64,000 nt of DNA from Erwinia persicina (GTDB taxonomy: Bacteria; Pseudomonadota; Gammaproteobacteria; Enterobacterales; Enterobacteriaceae): assembly GCF_014838825.1 (NCBI RefSeq), contig NZ_JACYMO010000002.1, positions 62,001 through 126,000 of the forward strand. Direction: 5' to 3'. Position numbers and translations under genes: made by a program. Every line of letters starts with the position of its first letter. The first letter of the stretch is position 1. The notes beneath the pieces were generated by a model. It did not search any database and was not told the DNA's origin. It saw nothing but the letters and a program-made list of their open reading frames with translations. Positions 35,401 to 43,172 of the stretch are shown in pieces.

Positions 35401-37694
35401 TGCAACGTACCGTGATTATCAAGACGATCGCCGGAGATGCTGAGTGCTGCCGCGGCGATCTGCCCGCCGTTATCCATCCTCTTGCTGGTCGCCGTCAGCT
35501 GCTGCTGTGACAGTAACACCCCCCCCTGCTGATTGTTCAGATCGAGATAATCTGCGCGCAGAGAACGGGCGTTGATCTCTCCCCGGTTATCCAGGCTGTC
35601 GCCACTCAGCGTCATATTGGCATCGCCGGCGATCAGTCCGGCATTGTTAAGCTGCGCCGGGTTAAGCGTCAGGTCACCACCGCTGTGTAGCGTGGCACCC
35701 TGTAAATTATCAAACAGATCGGCCTGCAGGTGCAGGGCGCGGCTGCCGTCCAGCAACCCGCCGTTGGTCAGGTGCTGCGTGTTCAGCGACAGTTCGGGGG
35801 CCACCAGCGTGCCGCCGTTGGCCAGACTGTTGGCGGTGATGTCGATGCGTGCCGCGTTACTTTTGCCGCGATGATCGAGGGTGGCGGCATTGACGGTAAA
35901 GTCGCCGAGCGCTGTCTGGGTACCCTTCAGCGTCGCCTGCTGTGCCTCGAGAGTCAGCTTGCCCCCACTCTGGACCTGCGCCGTGCTCAGGGTCGTCAGC
36001 GCCTCCCCCTTCAGGGTCAGATTGCCACCTGCGTTGACCTCACCGCCCAGCTGCATCTGACCGGCCTGCAGATCAATCGCCTGCTGGCTGGTGATACGGC
36101 TACCCTGCTGGCTGATAAGTGTGTCACCGCTCAGGGTAATACCCCGGCTGCCGGACAGCAGCCCCTGCAGCGCCCCCTGTCCGCTATGAACAGACAGCAG
36201 GCCTTCGCTGAGAATATTTCCCTGCGCACCCTGCGTCAGCCTGTCGCTAACCGTCAGGCTGGCATCCGTTTTCGCACTGAGTGTGCCGTTCTGATCAAGC
36301 TGGCGCGCCGTCAGGGTTAACCCGCCACCGCTTAATATCTCTCCCTGGTTATAAAGCTGGCCACCGTCGACCGTCAGTCTGCCGCTACTCTGCAGCTTGC
36401 CCCGATTATGCTGCGTGGCGGCCTGCACCTTCAGGTTGCGGTTAGCCACCAGCGCGCCGCTATTCTCCAGCGTGCCAGCCTCCACGCTAAGATCCTGCGC
36501 GGCGGTGAGTTTCCCCTGCTGCGACAGAGTGCCGATCGCGGTGCTGTGTATATTGCCTGCCGCATTCCCCTGGCTCTGCACATCCACCCTCAGCGCATCA
36601 CCGTGCAACTGAATATCGCGGGCTGCGGTCAGCGAGCCATTCGCCAGCGTGACCGTTTTTCCGGCATTCAGCACCACATCACGATCGCTGACCAGTCCGC
36701 CCTTCTTAAGCGTCACATCACCGTCACTGCTGACCATGATGTCGCCACCAGCTTTATGATCGCCGCTGAGCGCCACTGCCTGACCGTGGACCTTCAGCGC
36801 CCCGCTGGCAAGGCTGTTGCTTACCGACAGCTTGCCGCTGGCATCCAGAGTAATATCGCCCTGACGAGCATTGAGGTTACCGAGATTGACCCCCAAGCCT
36901 TTGTCGCTGGAGACCAGACGAATACGATTGGCGTACATGCCACCGAGCGCGCCGGTATCTACCGCCACCGCCGGCGGTGAACTCGCGGAGGACACGGCGG
37001 TGACCTTACCCTGTGCATCAACCCGGTTCGAACCGACAATGACCGTCAGATCGCGGGCATGGATATCCGCATTGATTTCCGTGGCGCGCGCAATAATTGA
37101 CAGGGCATCACTCTGGCTGGCATTCAGCCCCTTCCCTTCAACGATAATGCTGCCCCGGGAGACGTCCAGACTGCTGACGTTGCCTTTGCTGTCGAAGGTC
37201 GGTTTCCCGGTCGTCAGCGTCACCTGCGGGGTGTTGATAAAACCGCAGCCATTACAGGTGATACCGAACGGGTTGACCACCATCACATTGGCGGCCTTCC
37301 CGGCCACCTCGGTAAAACCCTGTAACTGCGAACGGTTGCCGCCGACCACTTCGTTAATGATGCCGCGCGCTTCTTTACCTGCAGTCAGATGAGGGTTGTT
37401 CTGGATCAATCCGCCCAGTTGGGTCTGCGTCAACGGGCCAGTGGCGTTATTCAGGATCAGGCCCGGCTTGCCAACGTTATAGTCTTTAAACTGATTGTGG
37501 GAAATTCCTGCCTGATTGGGCGTGGCAATGTTCAGTACCGGCACCCCGTTGCCCGCTTTATCCACCTGGCTGCCCGGCGTCACCGGGGTGAGCGCCGCCA
37601 CCGCCGGCAGCAGTGGCTGCCCGCCAATCAGCGCACAAATCAGATAACTCAGCAGGCGCTGAGAACGAGGAACCGGGTGCTGAAGATTGTCCAT
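26493..37694 (-). CDS. cdiA: CDI toxin/adhesin CdiA with RNase A-like C-terminal toxin
   Basis: CdiA is a giant surface exoprotein that delivers its C-terminal toxin into neighbours. Start at ATG 37694, 8 bases after GAGG, gives 3,733 residues (an ATG at 37700 is too close). Signal peptide about 1-34; TPS/haemagglutination domain about 35-280 with NPFGITCNGCGFIN (CxxC, 147-150); FHA-1 filament repeats to about 1750; a non-repetitive receptor-binding/YP region about 1850-2300 with a Cys-containing insert (YECVQMYTKTCR); FHA-2 repeats about 2310-3050; pretoxin, then VENN at 3482-3485. The last 115 residues fit the bacterial RNase A fold: His3626, Arg3637, Thr3729 and Tyr3731 at nearly the published Yersinia kristensenii spacing. 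It follows cdiB closely and overlaps cdiI by 4 bases. GC content drops after VENN, a sign of module exchange. Confidence 0.95.
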   Translation of the reverse strand: MDNLQHPVPRSQRLLSYLICALIGGQPLLPAVAALTPVTPGSQVDKAGNGVPVLNIATPNQAGISHNQFKDYNVGKPGLILNNATGPLTQTQLGGLIQNNPHLTAGKEARGIINEVVGGNRSQLQGFTEVAGKAANVMVVNPFGITCNGCGFINTPQVTLTTGKPTFDSKGNVSSLDVSRGSIIVEGKGLNASQSDALSIIARATEINADIHARDLTVIVGSNRVDAQGKVTAVSSASSPPAVAVDTGALGGMYANRIRLVSSDKGLGVNLGNLNARQGDITLDASGKLSVSNSLASGALKVHGQAVALSGDHKAGGDIMVSSDGDVTLKKGGLVSDRDVVLNAGKTVTLANGSLTAARDIQLHGDALRVDVQSQGNAAGNIHSTAIGTLSQQGKLTAAQDLSVEAGTLENSGALVANRNLKVQAATQHNRGKLQSSGRLTVDGGQLYNQGEILSGGGLTLTARQLDQNGTLSAKTDASLTVSDRLTQGAQGNILSEGLLSVHSGQGALQGLLSGSRGITLSGDTLISQQGSRITSQQAIDLQAGQMQLGGEVNAGGNLTLKGEALTTLSTAQVQSGGKLTLEAQQATLKGTQTALGDFTVNAATLDHRGKSNAARIDITANSLANGGTLVAPELSLNTQHLTNGGLLDGSRALHLQADLFDNLQGATLHSGGDLTLNPAQLNNAGLIAGDANMTLSGDSLDNRGEINARSLRADYLDLNNQQGGVLLSQQQLTATSKRMDNGGQIAAAALSISGDRLDNHGTLQSNDNLTLQVQTVDNRGDILSDGALVVKGDSLNNSSLLQGMTTALTLAQQFTQQLGGEASATRTLTLDAATVVNDGQMVTPALALNATSLVNRGWIQGSEALVVNSGTINNLTGATLVSGERADLTSRTLNNGGQLQAGHLVLNSATVNNSGTLLITDRGELTVARVLTNSGLLQANRALTLDTTQLNNTASGTLMEAGGLTLALDSLNNDGLLQVSDSLTVTARELNNRGQLLAGRKLDVAANSLVNAGRMQGENALTLTATTLDNQASGQLLSAGMLDLHGDRAINAGQGQGATLRFNLGQLTNNGTLMGSDHLDGALTGTLENSGQIRSQATAQLSADSVINTGKMIARDLELNGNTLSNSGLWQGDQHLTATADRLIQRASGQTLSGGSLELSSNGLTTDGTLQGAQVSVAAQNWQHLGTAIGSAGVSAQVGDTLVNTGEILSQGGIQLDAATLNTTGKLLGEDAVTLRATGFTNQGAVQGSTLAVDAATLTNNGTLVGLQALTLGSLPAAVARMALAATPAVQRIYSGSGKLLTQGTLRINGDSLSNDGIWQAQDIVANARTLSNQGRIQSADNLALQLSDTLTSAASSQIAAQGSALLHAATLSNQGQWTAKNLTLTADTLGNQGAISGVDNLTLTLSGALKQQQAASLLSGGALGINVTSLENAGRIQGNTLTMNGSTLDNSGRLQGDNGLTLVIGDRLTNHQNGILFSQQALTLQAAQMSNDGTIQGGKQTRLDLTGTAQNGGKLLSSDDLTLNAAQFNNEGWLQATDLLLKAAQVENKGTLLVQQQGTLTGSRLLNLGSVQGDRLTVDYQQLNNSGTVLGNRQLAVTGNNVVQQDSGRLFSGGVLTLKASELSPTGQLVALGDLTATLGNAFTHRGTLAAGNQLTVTSNGAIDNQGVMQGQGITLSAGSILSNSGKITSGTRTSTLTGSQINLNDAGSVQGGGDISLTSRGDINVAGFTGTRGSLTLTAPGSIINTALLYAGQDMRLQANSIRNQRGDILADNNLWMQRDAAGNANSEIINTSGTIETRNGDISMSTAHLLNQRDGLTYKVDEKSYYPSDSGSIMLPMTRDKLTFGNDESCHGQGNVCIDHPYADLLTQYNQQTVLVSEKQVTASASGGAARISAGKDLTINADNLENKASDLLASKSMQLQGSRLDNDSIENGTARVWQTYECVQMYTKTCRTFIKDPDHTKKSFDFTFLLSGGPTTENLSSGSTLRAVIQSGGALTASFTSNVSNTTTRANSGTITSTLAKPVLNTLSQQGIGSTVQQQALSGTEKVTVNSPQWQVQIQSALQQMSDGKALDTSGEPMVTLADQRTTSHSSTSLFPEAATPLQQPVAQGIDTSAWPLPTGNNGYFVPASDPKSPYLIVTNPQLDGLGKLDHNLFGDLNALLGKQPGSAPQETRSVYTDQKQFLGSSYLLDRLNLKPDYDYRLLGDAAFDTRYVSNALLNQTGNRYLNGVGSDLEQMRYLLDSAASAQQSLNLKFGVSLDAKQVAALDRSILWWEATQINGETVMIPKLYLSPKDITVNSGSVIAANSVKINAGTLNNNGSTLAAKTDLNINSQSSISNLNAGLISAAGDMNLSALGDINNIGSAISGKTLMLESLDGSINNQTLTTQWNASSQGWFGSGVAMSQTQLGTTATMSALQGVTLKAGKDIKVTGSKVTAGGDLTLDAAGDIAISANQTTSSSRYTGYAGENIASSGKAGNVGSDLSAGGALTLNAGHDLSVTASVLNAEKDMALAAGHDLNLNAADTAQRNSKGKGENHVTGQERTTLTSGNDLTLSAGRDLNSQAAGLVADNDVTLQAGRDVSLLAATTTKGDSYRSSERTEIHEAVRQQGTEIASGGNIAVQAGRDINSAATQVTAQQDIALNGGNDVNLTTATESDYFYKEETKTKKGFLSKKTTHTIQEDYSTAEKGTLLSGDNVSVEAGKNILVKGSQVVGDDDVTLKAAGNIDIVAATNTDSSWHFSETKKSGLMGTGGIGITIGTASQKHDLKVKGTTQSQSVSTVGSTGGNVTVSAADGVKISGADLVAGQSLTVNGDSVVIAPGHDKRTVDERFEQKSTGITLALSGAVGEAVNNAIATAQAAKGESDSRLAALQATKTALSGVQAQLASQQAQVSGDPNNGIGVSISLNSQKTTSQSQHRSDTVSGSTLNAGQNLAITAMGKGKSANSGDIAIGGSLLKAGGDTTLTAANDILLTGAANTQQSVGSNSSGGGGVGVSFGVGSGNAGLSIFASANGAKGKDAGNGTQWSETTLDSGGNVSLNSGRDTTLTGAQVNGNQVSADVGRNLTITSQQDSDRYDSKQTSLGAGGSFTFGSTTASGYISASQDKMHSTYDSVMEQSGIYAGKGGFDIRVGDHTQLNGAVVASQAGADKNRLETGTLGFSDLGNQADYKVSHSGISAGMSNGGTMSGQMLGNVLSNSASTLLAGLNGKGHAEGTTQSAVGQGNIVIRDTANQQQDVGSLSRDTTKANGSISPIFNKEKEQKRLQTAQAVGEITGQMVSIVNTMGDIKGLEEAKKGAAPLEANATEKERADWLEGLRESDAYQKAMSDYGVGSKNQMVVQAVSGVLQGLVNGNISQAVAGAANPLVAQVIKAQTTDAGGNTNVVANAMAHAVWGAVAAQMSGGNAAAGAAGAFSGELATRFIAEALYHASTPEDIARLSQADKEQLSLLGTIAAGAAGAVAGNSSAAATTGALAGKNAVENNSLSDGWSSLLPAGTADYAQAQASRGVSMIKNGATADEISAALAKATEGDMPEGQDAAKGLITAWGNFFGMPLDLIMSNEKMTPEKAAEIISGGVPTSEAKLLQYVAAKAFFAITKSTTFKAETGNSLIYHENFGGHVIEKHVNKSDAELLARLQAEPRLGATSTFFDSAAADRAIGNAFADKSNQRKLTEWLVGDQTRLVLTHEEMFNVGRVINKGDGSSHLSNKIILVVDKDPLMPKGYRVHTAYPK

Positions 37695-37706
37695 AATCAT
37701 TGCCTC

Positions 37707-39383
37707 TTAAAATACCAGCGAGATGCGGTACTGCACGACGATCGGGTCTGGTGCCAGCCAGTCCGGATAATCCAGCGGTGTTCCCAGGGTTAACTGAGTC
37801 GAGATATAGCGCTGACTGGTCGTAAGGCCGATGGCACTACCCCACAGGGTGCCGGATGCCCAGGGATCGAACCGATCGCTGTGCAACCAGCCACCGTCCA
37901 GCGCAGCCACTGCGTTCACCTGCCCCAGCACCGGCAAGGTAAACAGGCTGTAGTTCATTTCATTGCGCCAGTAGCCGCCGTTATCCCCGGAAAGGTACTG
38001 CTCTTTAAAACCGCGTACCGAGCTGTCCCCACCGAGAGTCAGGCGCTCGCTGCCGTACAGACGATCCGGTGACCACTGGCCGTAGAAGCTGCTTAACCAC
38101 CACAGGTCTTGAGTGACGGGCAGCTGATAGCTGCCGCTCAGGCTCCATTTACGGAACTCTGCTTTCGGCACATCGCCGTTTTTACCCTCGTCACTTTCCG
38201 CCGAGAACCACGGCATACCGCGCGTCAGCATCGGGTTAAGGGTGGCGATGCCACCCCACAGCTTTTGCGTATGATTCACGCCAATTTGCAGGCTGGAGAG
38301 ATTCCGACTGCTGCTCTGCAGTCGTGCATCGTTGAGCCAGTTACGGCTGCTACGCTGATTCACGCTGACGGCGAGGCCGGTTTTGATGTCACTGTTGCGG
38401 TACAGCCCCCAGTAGCCGTTAATGCGGTGGGTTTTAGTGTCCCCGCGCGACAGCCAGTCAAAACCGTTATTATTGATAGTACTGAGGTAATTGCTCCAGC
38501 TGTAGCTGTAGTCCAGCAGGCCGTATCCCCAGGGAATGCTCACACCGGCCTGGACATTTTGTGCATCATGCGCACTGGAGAAGGCCGAACTGCGTCCGCC
38601 GCTCACAAACCAGCGATCGGCCAGCCCCAGCGGGTTATTGACCGTCAGTGAACCGCTCAGTTGCCCGCTACCGGTACTTTTCTGGCCGCTGTTATCAAAA
38701 CTCACCGAGGCGCTAAGGGGGATTTCCGGGGAAGCGGTCAGATTGACGACCGAATACCCCGGCTGGTCTGCGGGGAGGATTTCGATCTGCACGGGCGTGG
38801 TACGCAGGCGGTTGATCTGCTCCATTCCCTGTTCGATATCACGCAAGTTAAGGATTTTCCCTTCCCTGCCAGGAAAGGCCATCTTCAGCTCGCGCGCCAC
38901 TGCGCCGTTCAGGCGGATCTGCTGTAACTTGCCTTCCAGCACCGCCAGCGTTAATTCACCGCCGGAAAGATCCTGCTCGGGAATAAAAGCGCGGCTGGTG
39001 ATATAGCCCCGGCTGATATACCAGTCAGAAACCCGGTGGGTGAGCTGACTGATGCTGGCCATATCCAGGCATTTTCCCTGCCACGGGGCCATCAGTTGCT
39101 GCTGCTGGCGCGGGGAGATCAGGGTACTGCCCGTCAGGTGAACCGTGGTAATACGAAAACAGGGCCCGTCAGGGACTGCCGGCTGAGCCGCAGTGCGTAC
39201 CTCGGGCAGGGCCGTGCTGCGCTCCAGCTCATCGCGTTGCTGCTGGTTTTGATCGAGGATCTGCTGCTGCTGCTGGCGCACCGCATCACGGTCGGCCGGA
39301 CTGAGCGGCGCAGCCGACGCACTGGCGATACTAACCGTCAGCAACAGGGCTGTCAGTGTCCTTACTGGAAATAACATCATCAT
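37707..39383 (-). CDS. cdiB: CDI outer-membrane transporter CdiB (two-partner secretion)
   Basis: CdiB is an Omp85-type 16-stranded barrel that exports CdiA. The 558-residue product has a signal peptide (LTALLLTVSIASASAAP, cleavage near residue 25), an N-terminal plug-helix region rich in Gln (DAVRQQQQQILDQNQQQRDELER), two POTRA domains (about 70-230, including CFRITTVHLTG and the YITSRAFIPEQDLSGGEL motif), then the barrel with the conserved VRGF (SSVRGFKEQYLSGDNG) lock, ending in Phe. cdiB ends 12 bases before the cdiA ATG. The order cdiB-cdiA-cdiI is the enterobacterial type. Confidence 0.95.
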   Translation of the reverse strand: MMMLFPVRTLTALLLTVSIASASAAPLSPADRDAVRQQQQQILDQNQQQRDELERSTALPEVRTAAQPAVPDGPCFRITTVHLTGSTLISPRQQQQLMAPWQGKCLDMASISQLTHRVSDWYISRGYITSRAFIPEQDLSGGELTLAVLEGKLQQIRLNGAVARELKMAFPGREGKILNLRDIEQGMEQINRLRTTPVQIEILPADQPGYSVVNLTASPEIPLSASVSFDNSGQKSTGSGQLSGSLTVNNPLGLADRWFVSGGRSSAFSSAHDAQNVQAGVSIPWGYGLLDYSYSWSNYLSTINNNGFDWLSRGDTKTHRINGYWGLYRNSDIKTGLAVSVNQRSSRNWLNDARLQSSSRNLSSLQIGVNHTQKLWGGIATLNPMLTRGMPWFSAESDEGKNGDVPKAEFRKWSLSGSYQLPVTQDLWWLSSFYGQWSPDRLYGSERLTLGGDSSVRGFKEQYLSGDNGGYWRNEMNYSLFTLPVLGQVNAVAALDGGWLHSDRFDPWASGTLWGSAIGLTTSQRYISTQLTLGTPLDYPDWLAPDPIVVQYRISLVF

Positions 39384-39741
39384 GATATAAGCGCAATAAA
39401 TGTAAACAAGGCAATAATGGAATGCGCACAGATTACATAATGAGAAATAAGAATAAACTTAATTTATACTGTTTGAAACATTATCTCTAAAGTTTATTTA
39501 AATTTACTATTTTATTCTGCTTTAATTAAAATAGCGACAATGATAAACAATCCCACCTCTTTATTAATAATGTATTTAAATGAAATTTTTCTTTCCGTGA
39601 TATCGCCGTTCACACCATCACTGTCACAACCCTTACCTTTGTCCTCCCCGCCCACGGATACAAATTTTTTCTTCACTTGCCTTGCATCCTGGCCCATAGC
39701 GGCAACAATTACTCTTTACCAAGAAAACCAGGGAGAAGAAG
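39384..39741. other. AT-rich divergent spacer between cdiB and msyB
   Basis: The 358 bases are strikingly AT-rich (39400-39600 has long A/T runs). It is the likely cdi promoter region and right-hand edge of the 20-kb insertion. A 61-codon minus-strand frame at 39512-39697 has no recognisable sequence. AT-rich cdi promoters are frequent targets of H-NS silencing; that is inference here. Confidence 0.55.
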
Positions 39742-40140
39742 ATGACACTTTATGCCACGCTGGAAGAAGCCATTGATATGGCTCGTGAAGAGTACCTTGC
39801 CGCCAACCCGGAAGTCGATGAGGAAGACGCCTCCGTCAACCAGTTCAACCTGCAAAAATATGTCATGCAGGACGGTGACATCATGTGGCAGGCCGAGTTC
39901 CTCACCGACGACGGTGATGAGGGGGAGCTCCTGCCGGCGCTGAGTGGGGAAGCCGCACAGGCAATTTTTGACGGTGACTTTGACGAGATCGAGTTGCGTA
40001 ACGAATGGCTGCCGGAAAATACCCTGCACGAGTGGGATGAGGGAGAATTCCAGCTGGAGCCTGCCGCTGGCAGCGAAGAGGCAGATGCGGCAGCGGAAGA
40101 GTGGGAAGATAATAATACCGACGCCGATAACCGCGCCTGA
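39742..40140 (+). CDS. msyB: Acidic protein MsyB
   Basis: MsyB is a small acidic cytosolic protein, a multicopy suppressor of secY and secA defects in E. coli. The 132-residue product is very acidic and follows E. coli MsyB (124 residues): MTLYATLEEAIDMAREEYL, QDGDIMWQAEF, LPALSGEAAQAIFDGDFDEIE, ENTLHEWDEGEFQLEP. The C-terminal tail is slightly longer. AGGGAGAAG precedes the ATG. In E. coli it is next to mdtG; here the 20-kb insertion separates them. Confidence 0.95.
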   Translation: MTLYATLEEAIDMAREEYLAANPEVDEEDASVNQFNLQKYVMQDGDIMWQAEFLTDDGDEGELLPALSGEAAQAIFDGDFDEIELRNEWLPENTLHEWDEGEFQLEPAAGSEEADAAAEEWEDNNTDADNRA

Positions 40141-40159
40141 GGATCAGTGCAGAAAGTAA

Positions 40160-40393
40160 TTACTCATAAGGGCCGTGGCTGGCATCGACCGGCACCAGCA
40201 GAGTATCCAGTATCAGCGACAGCGGCAGGTCAATTATCGTGATAAAGCGCCATGCTGAACTCCGCACATCCCACTGTACGCCCGGGTAATACTGATTGCC
40301 GTGCCCCTGTCCGGGCACGGTTCTACTGATAATACTGCCGCACCCGCTCAGTACCAGCAGGCTGACTGCTACGATCATACCGCGTAAAAGCAT
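40160..40393 (-). CDS. yceK: DUF1375 lipoprotein YceK
   Basis: A small predicted lipoprotein of unknown role. Start at ATG 40393 (MLLRGMIVAVSLLVLSGCGS) gives 77 residues (75 in E. coli); lipobox LSGC with Cys at residue 18. SIISRTVPGQGHGNQYYPGVQWDVRSSAWR and ASHGPYE are nearly identical to E. coli. A longer in-frame extension to 40456 exists but lacks a signal-peptide layout; ATG at 40378 is another option. Converges on msyB as in E. coli. Confidence 0.9.
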   Translation of the reverse strand: MLLRGMIVAVSLLVLSGCGSIISRTVPGQGHGNQYYPGVQWDVRSSAWRFITIIDLPLSLILDTLLVPVDASHGPYE

Positions 40394-40480
40394 GTTCACC
40401 ACGTTAACCCCGATTAAAAAACGCACTATTTTACTCTGCGCCTGTCGCTGCACCATAGCACTGAATGCAAATAATACGTA

Positions 40481-40513
40481 AAAAAAAGCCGGAACGTGAG
40501 TTCCGGCTTTTTA
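40481..40513 (-). terminator. Rho-independent terminator after opgH
   Basis: AAAAAAAGCCGGAA, loop CGTGAG, TTCCGGCTTTTT. A- and T-runs on both sides make it bidirectional. It lies about 80 bases past the opgH stop codon and ends the opgGH transcript ahead of yceK. Confidence 0.85.
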
Positions 40514-40595
40514 TTGTTCCGCCTGACGGGCTGACCCGGTAAGCAGGTGAGCCACGGCAGCGACGGGTTTCATTCCCCGCCTGGGGGCGACCCTT

Positions 40596-43172
40596 TTATG
40601 CCTGCCCTGCGTCCTGTTTCGCGTTATTCAGCGCCAGCGGGTTAAGCGTCAACGTATGGTAGTGATCTAACCAGTCGTGATACTTGTCCGCATTCTGCCA
40701 CAGACGGTAGTGCATGCGCGACAGCGTCACCGGGTCACTGAGCAGCGCAAGGCGCTGATCGCGATCCAGTTTCGCCGGCGACTCGCTCAGGGCCTGTTCA
40801 ACGCGGCGGTCACGGGCAAAGTCAAGAATATCGCTCTTCAGGTGGCGCGACGTTGCCATGGCGCTGGCCAGCGCGTTAAACGACGGATGGAACATGGCAT
40901 GCATAAAGCCATCATCCAGCGCGCGCTCACGGTTCAGCTCCACGTAACGATCGGTATCCAGCAGCTCCTGCGGCGGACTGAACTCTTCCGGGATCAGGAA
41001 CAGCTTGCCGCGCTTCGATGCCTGGCCGAGCGTACGACGGCTGGACCACACCGACACAAACGGCGACAGGATCAGTGAGAAGACAATCGGTGACAGCCAC
41101 CAGAGGAAGTTCAGATCCAGCCAGCCCATGCCGCCTGCCCAGACCAGACCGAGCAGCATCTGCGAACCGTGACGCTTAAAGGCCTCACTCCACGGCGTGG
41201 CATCATCGTCACGCTGCGGCGAGTTCCACACCACTTCCCAGCCGAGGAATGCGCTGACCACAAACACGGTGTGGAACAGCATACGCACCGGTGCCAGCAG
41301 CACGGAGAACAACATCTCCAGGAACAGCGACACCAGCACGCGTAACGCACCACCGTAAGGCTTCGCCCCTTTGCACCATACCAGCACAATACTCAGCAGT
41401 TTCGGCAGGAACAGCAGCACCAGCGTGGTGGAGAACAGCGCGATGGCCAGTTCCGGACGCCACTGCGGCCATACCGGGAACAGCTGCCGGGGCTGCATGA
41501 AGTACTGTGGCTCCATAAGCGTGTGAACGACCTGCAGGGCGGTAGACAGCGCCAGGAACATAAACCACAGCGGCGCTGACAGATAGGACATCACGCCCGT
41601 CAGGAACACGGCACGGTGAACCGGGTGCATCCCTTTTACAAGGAACAGACGGAAGTTCATCAGGTTACCGTGGCACCAGCGGCGGTCACGTTTCAGTTCG
41701 TCCAGCAGGTTTGGCGGCAGCTCTTCATAAGAACCCGGCAGATCGTAGGCAATCCACACGCCCCAGCCCGCACGGCGCATCAGCGCCGCTTCCACAAAGT
41801 CGTGGGACAGAATCGACCCGGCAAACGAGCCTTCGCCCGGCAGCGGTGCCAGCGCACAGTGTTCGATAAACGGCTTCACGCGGATAATCGCGTTATGGCC
41901 CCAGTAGTGCGACTCACCCAGCTGCCAGAAGTGCAGACCGGCGGTAAACAGAGGACCGTACACGCGGGTAGCAAACTGCTGACAGCGTGCATATAGCGTA
42001 TCCATGCCGGAAGCTTTCGGAGATGACTGGATGATACCCGCTTTCGGGTTGGCTTCCATCATGCGCACGAGGCCATTCAGACAGTCACCGCTCATCACGC
42101 TGTCAGCGTCCAGTACCACCATATAGCTGTACTGGCTGCCCCAGCGGCGGCAGAAGTCATCGATGTTACCGGATTTGCGCTTCACGCGGCGGCGGCGGCG
42201 GCGATAGAAAATACGCCCTTCCCCACCCACATCACGGACCAGCTCCATCCAGGCCTTCTGTTCCGCCATGGCAATATCCGGGTTGTAGCTGTCGCTCAGG
42301 ATATAGACATCGTAGTTCGCCTGCTCACCGGTACGCACAACGGACTCCCAGGTAGCACGCAGACCGGCAAAGACACGCTCAACATCTTCATTACAGATGG
42401 GCATGATTAGCGCAGTACGGTGCTCCGGATTTATCGCTTCGTCGCCGTTGGTCAGGTACGAAATGCTGTATTTATCCTTACCGATCATCAGCTGCAGAAA
42501 GCCCATCAGGGCCGTCCAGAACCCGGCGGAGACCCACAGGAACAGAATGGCAAACAGGAACAGGATCCCGGTCTGCAACACATAAGGCAGGATCTGCAGT
42601 AACGACTGCTGCCAGTTCTGGTTGATCATATCCATAGGGTCGATCAGCGCCCAGCCCTGGTATGGCAGTATGGTCTTCATATACCAGGTCGCCACCACCG
42701 TCTGGAAGACGGAGAGGAACAGCAGGATATAACGACGAATGGAGCCTACGTGCCGCCATTTGTCCTCATTTTTCTGCTCTTCACGGCTGTCGAAACGCGG
42801 TGTGCTTTTACGTCCGCGCAGAGAATCCCACGCGCGCGCTACCGGGTTGGTTCGCCACTCTTCCGGGTACATGGAAGAACGGGTGTGTTTCGGCATCGCT
42901 TTCAGCGTGGTACGGTCCAGCGCGTCCTGACCAAACTGACGGCCACCGTCTACAGAGTCAGGCCAGCTCATCTCAACGCGCGCTTTTACCGACTCCTGCG
43001 GAGCATCATCGGGACGCGTTTCGACCGGGCCCTCTTCGGCCAGTTGATAGTGCAGCTGGCTGAAAGCCTCTTCCGGCTCTGCGGGCAGCGCATCACGCAG
43101 CGCCCCTTTCCGCTCTGGGGGAAGGGGCAGCGCGTCAATATATTCGTCGGGAATTACGGTTGACTTATTCAT
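40596..43172 (-). CDS. opgH: Osmoregulated periplasmic glucan glucosyltransferase OpgH
   Basis: OpgH (MdoH) makes the beta-1,2 glucan backbone of osmoregulated periplasmic glucans from UDP-glucose. The 858-residue product (847 in E. coli) has a long cytosolic N terminus, about 8 membrane segments and a GT2 domain (about 245-460) with [19 protein letters not shown] (DxD), [20 protein letters not shown], the [14 protein letters not shown] motif and [13 protein letters not shown] (RRW). It overlaps opgG by 8 bases, which implies coupled translation, as in E. coli. Confidence 0.97.
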   Translation of the reverse strand: MNKSTVIPDEYIDALPLPPERKGALRDALPAEPEEAFSQLHYQLAEEGPVETRPDDAPQESVKARVEMSWPDSVDGGRQFGQDALDRTTLKAMPKHTRSSMYPEEWRTNPVARAWDSLRGRKSTPRFDSREEQKNEDKWRHVGSIRRYILLFLSVFQTVVATWYMKTILPYQGWALIDPMDMINQNWQQSLLQILPYVLQTGILFLFAILFLWVSAGFWTALMGFLQLMIGKDKYSISYLTNGDEAINPEHRTALIMPICNEDVERVFAGLRATWESVVRTGEQANYDVYILSDSYNPDIAMAEQKAWMELVRDVGGEGRIFYRRRRRRVKRKSGNIDDFCRRWGSQYSYMVVLDADSVMSGDCLNGLVRMMEANPKAGIIQSSPKASGMDTLYARCQQFATRVYGPLFTAGLHFWQLGESHYWGHNAIIRVKPFIEHCALAPLPGEGSFAGSILSHDFVEAALMRRAGWGVWIAYDLPGSYEELPPNLLDELKRDRRWCHGNLMNFRLFLVKGMHPVHRAVFLTGVMSYLSAPLWFMFLALSTALQVVHTLMEPQYFMQPRQLFPVWPQWRPELAIALFSTTLVLLFLPKLLSIVLVWCKGAKPYGGALRVLVSLFLEMLFSVLLAPVRMLFHTVFVVSAFLGWEVVWNSPQRDDDATPWSEAFKRHGSQMLLGLVWAGGMGWLDLNFLWWLSPIVFSLILSPFVSVWSSRRTLGQASKRGKLFLIPEEFSPPQELLDTDRYVELNRERALDDGFMHAMFHPSFNALASAMATSRHLKSDILDFARDRRVEQALSESPAKLDRDQRLALLSDPVTLSRMHYRLWQNADKYHDWLDHYHTLTLNPLALNNAKQDAGQA

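Noticed and set aside
28549-37392. Many plus-strand frames of 100-230 codons opposite cdiA
   Set aside because: All are shadows produced by the repetitive GC-rich filament coding sequence.
26493-37694. Possible CRISPR or tandem DNA repeat array
   Set aside because: The repeating pattern is degenerate FHA-type protein repeats; no identical spaced direct repeats are visible.
19814-39741. Prophage or integrative element explanation for the insertion
   Set aside because: No integrase, phage structural genes, conjugation genes or att-like flanking repeats were seen.
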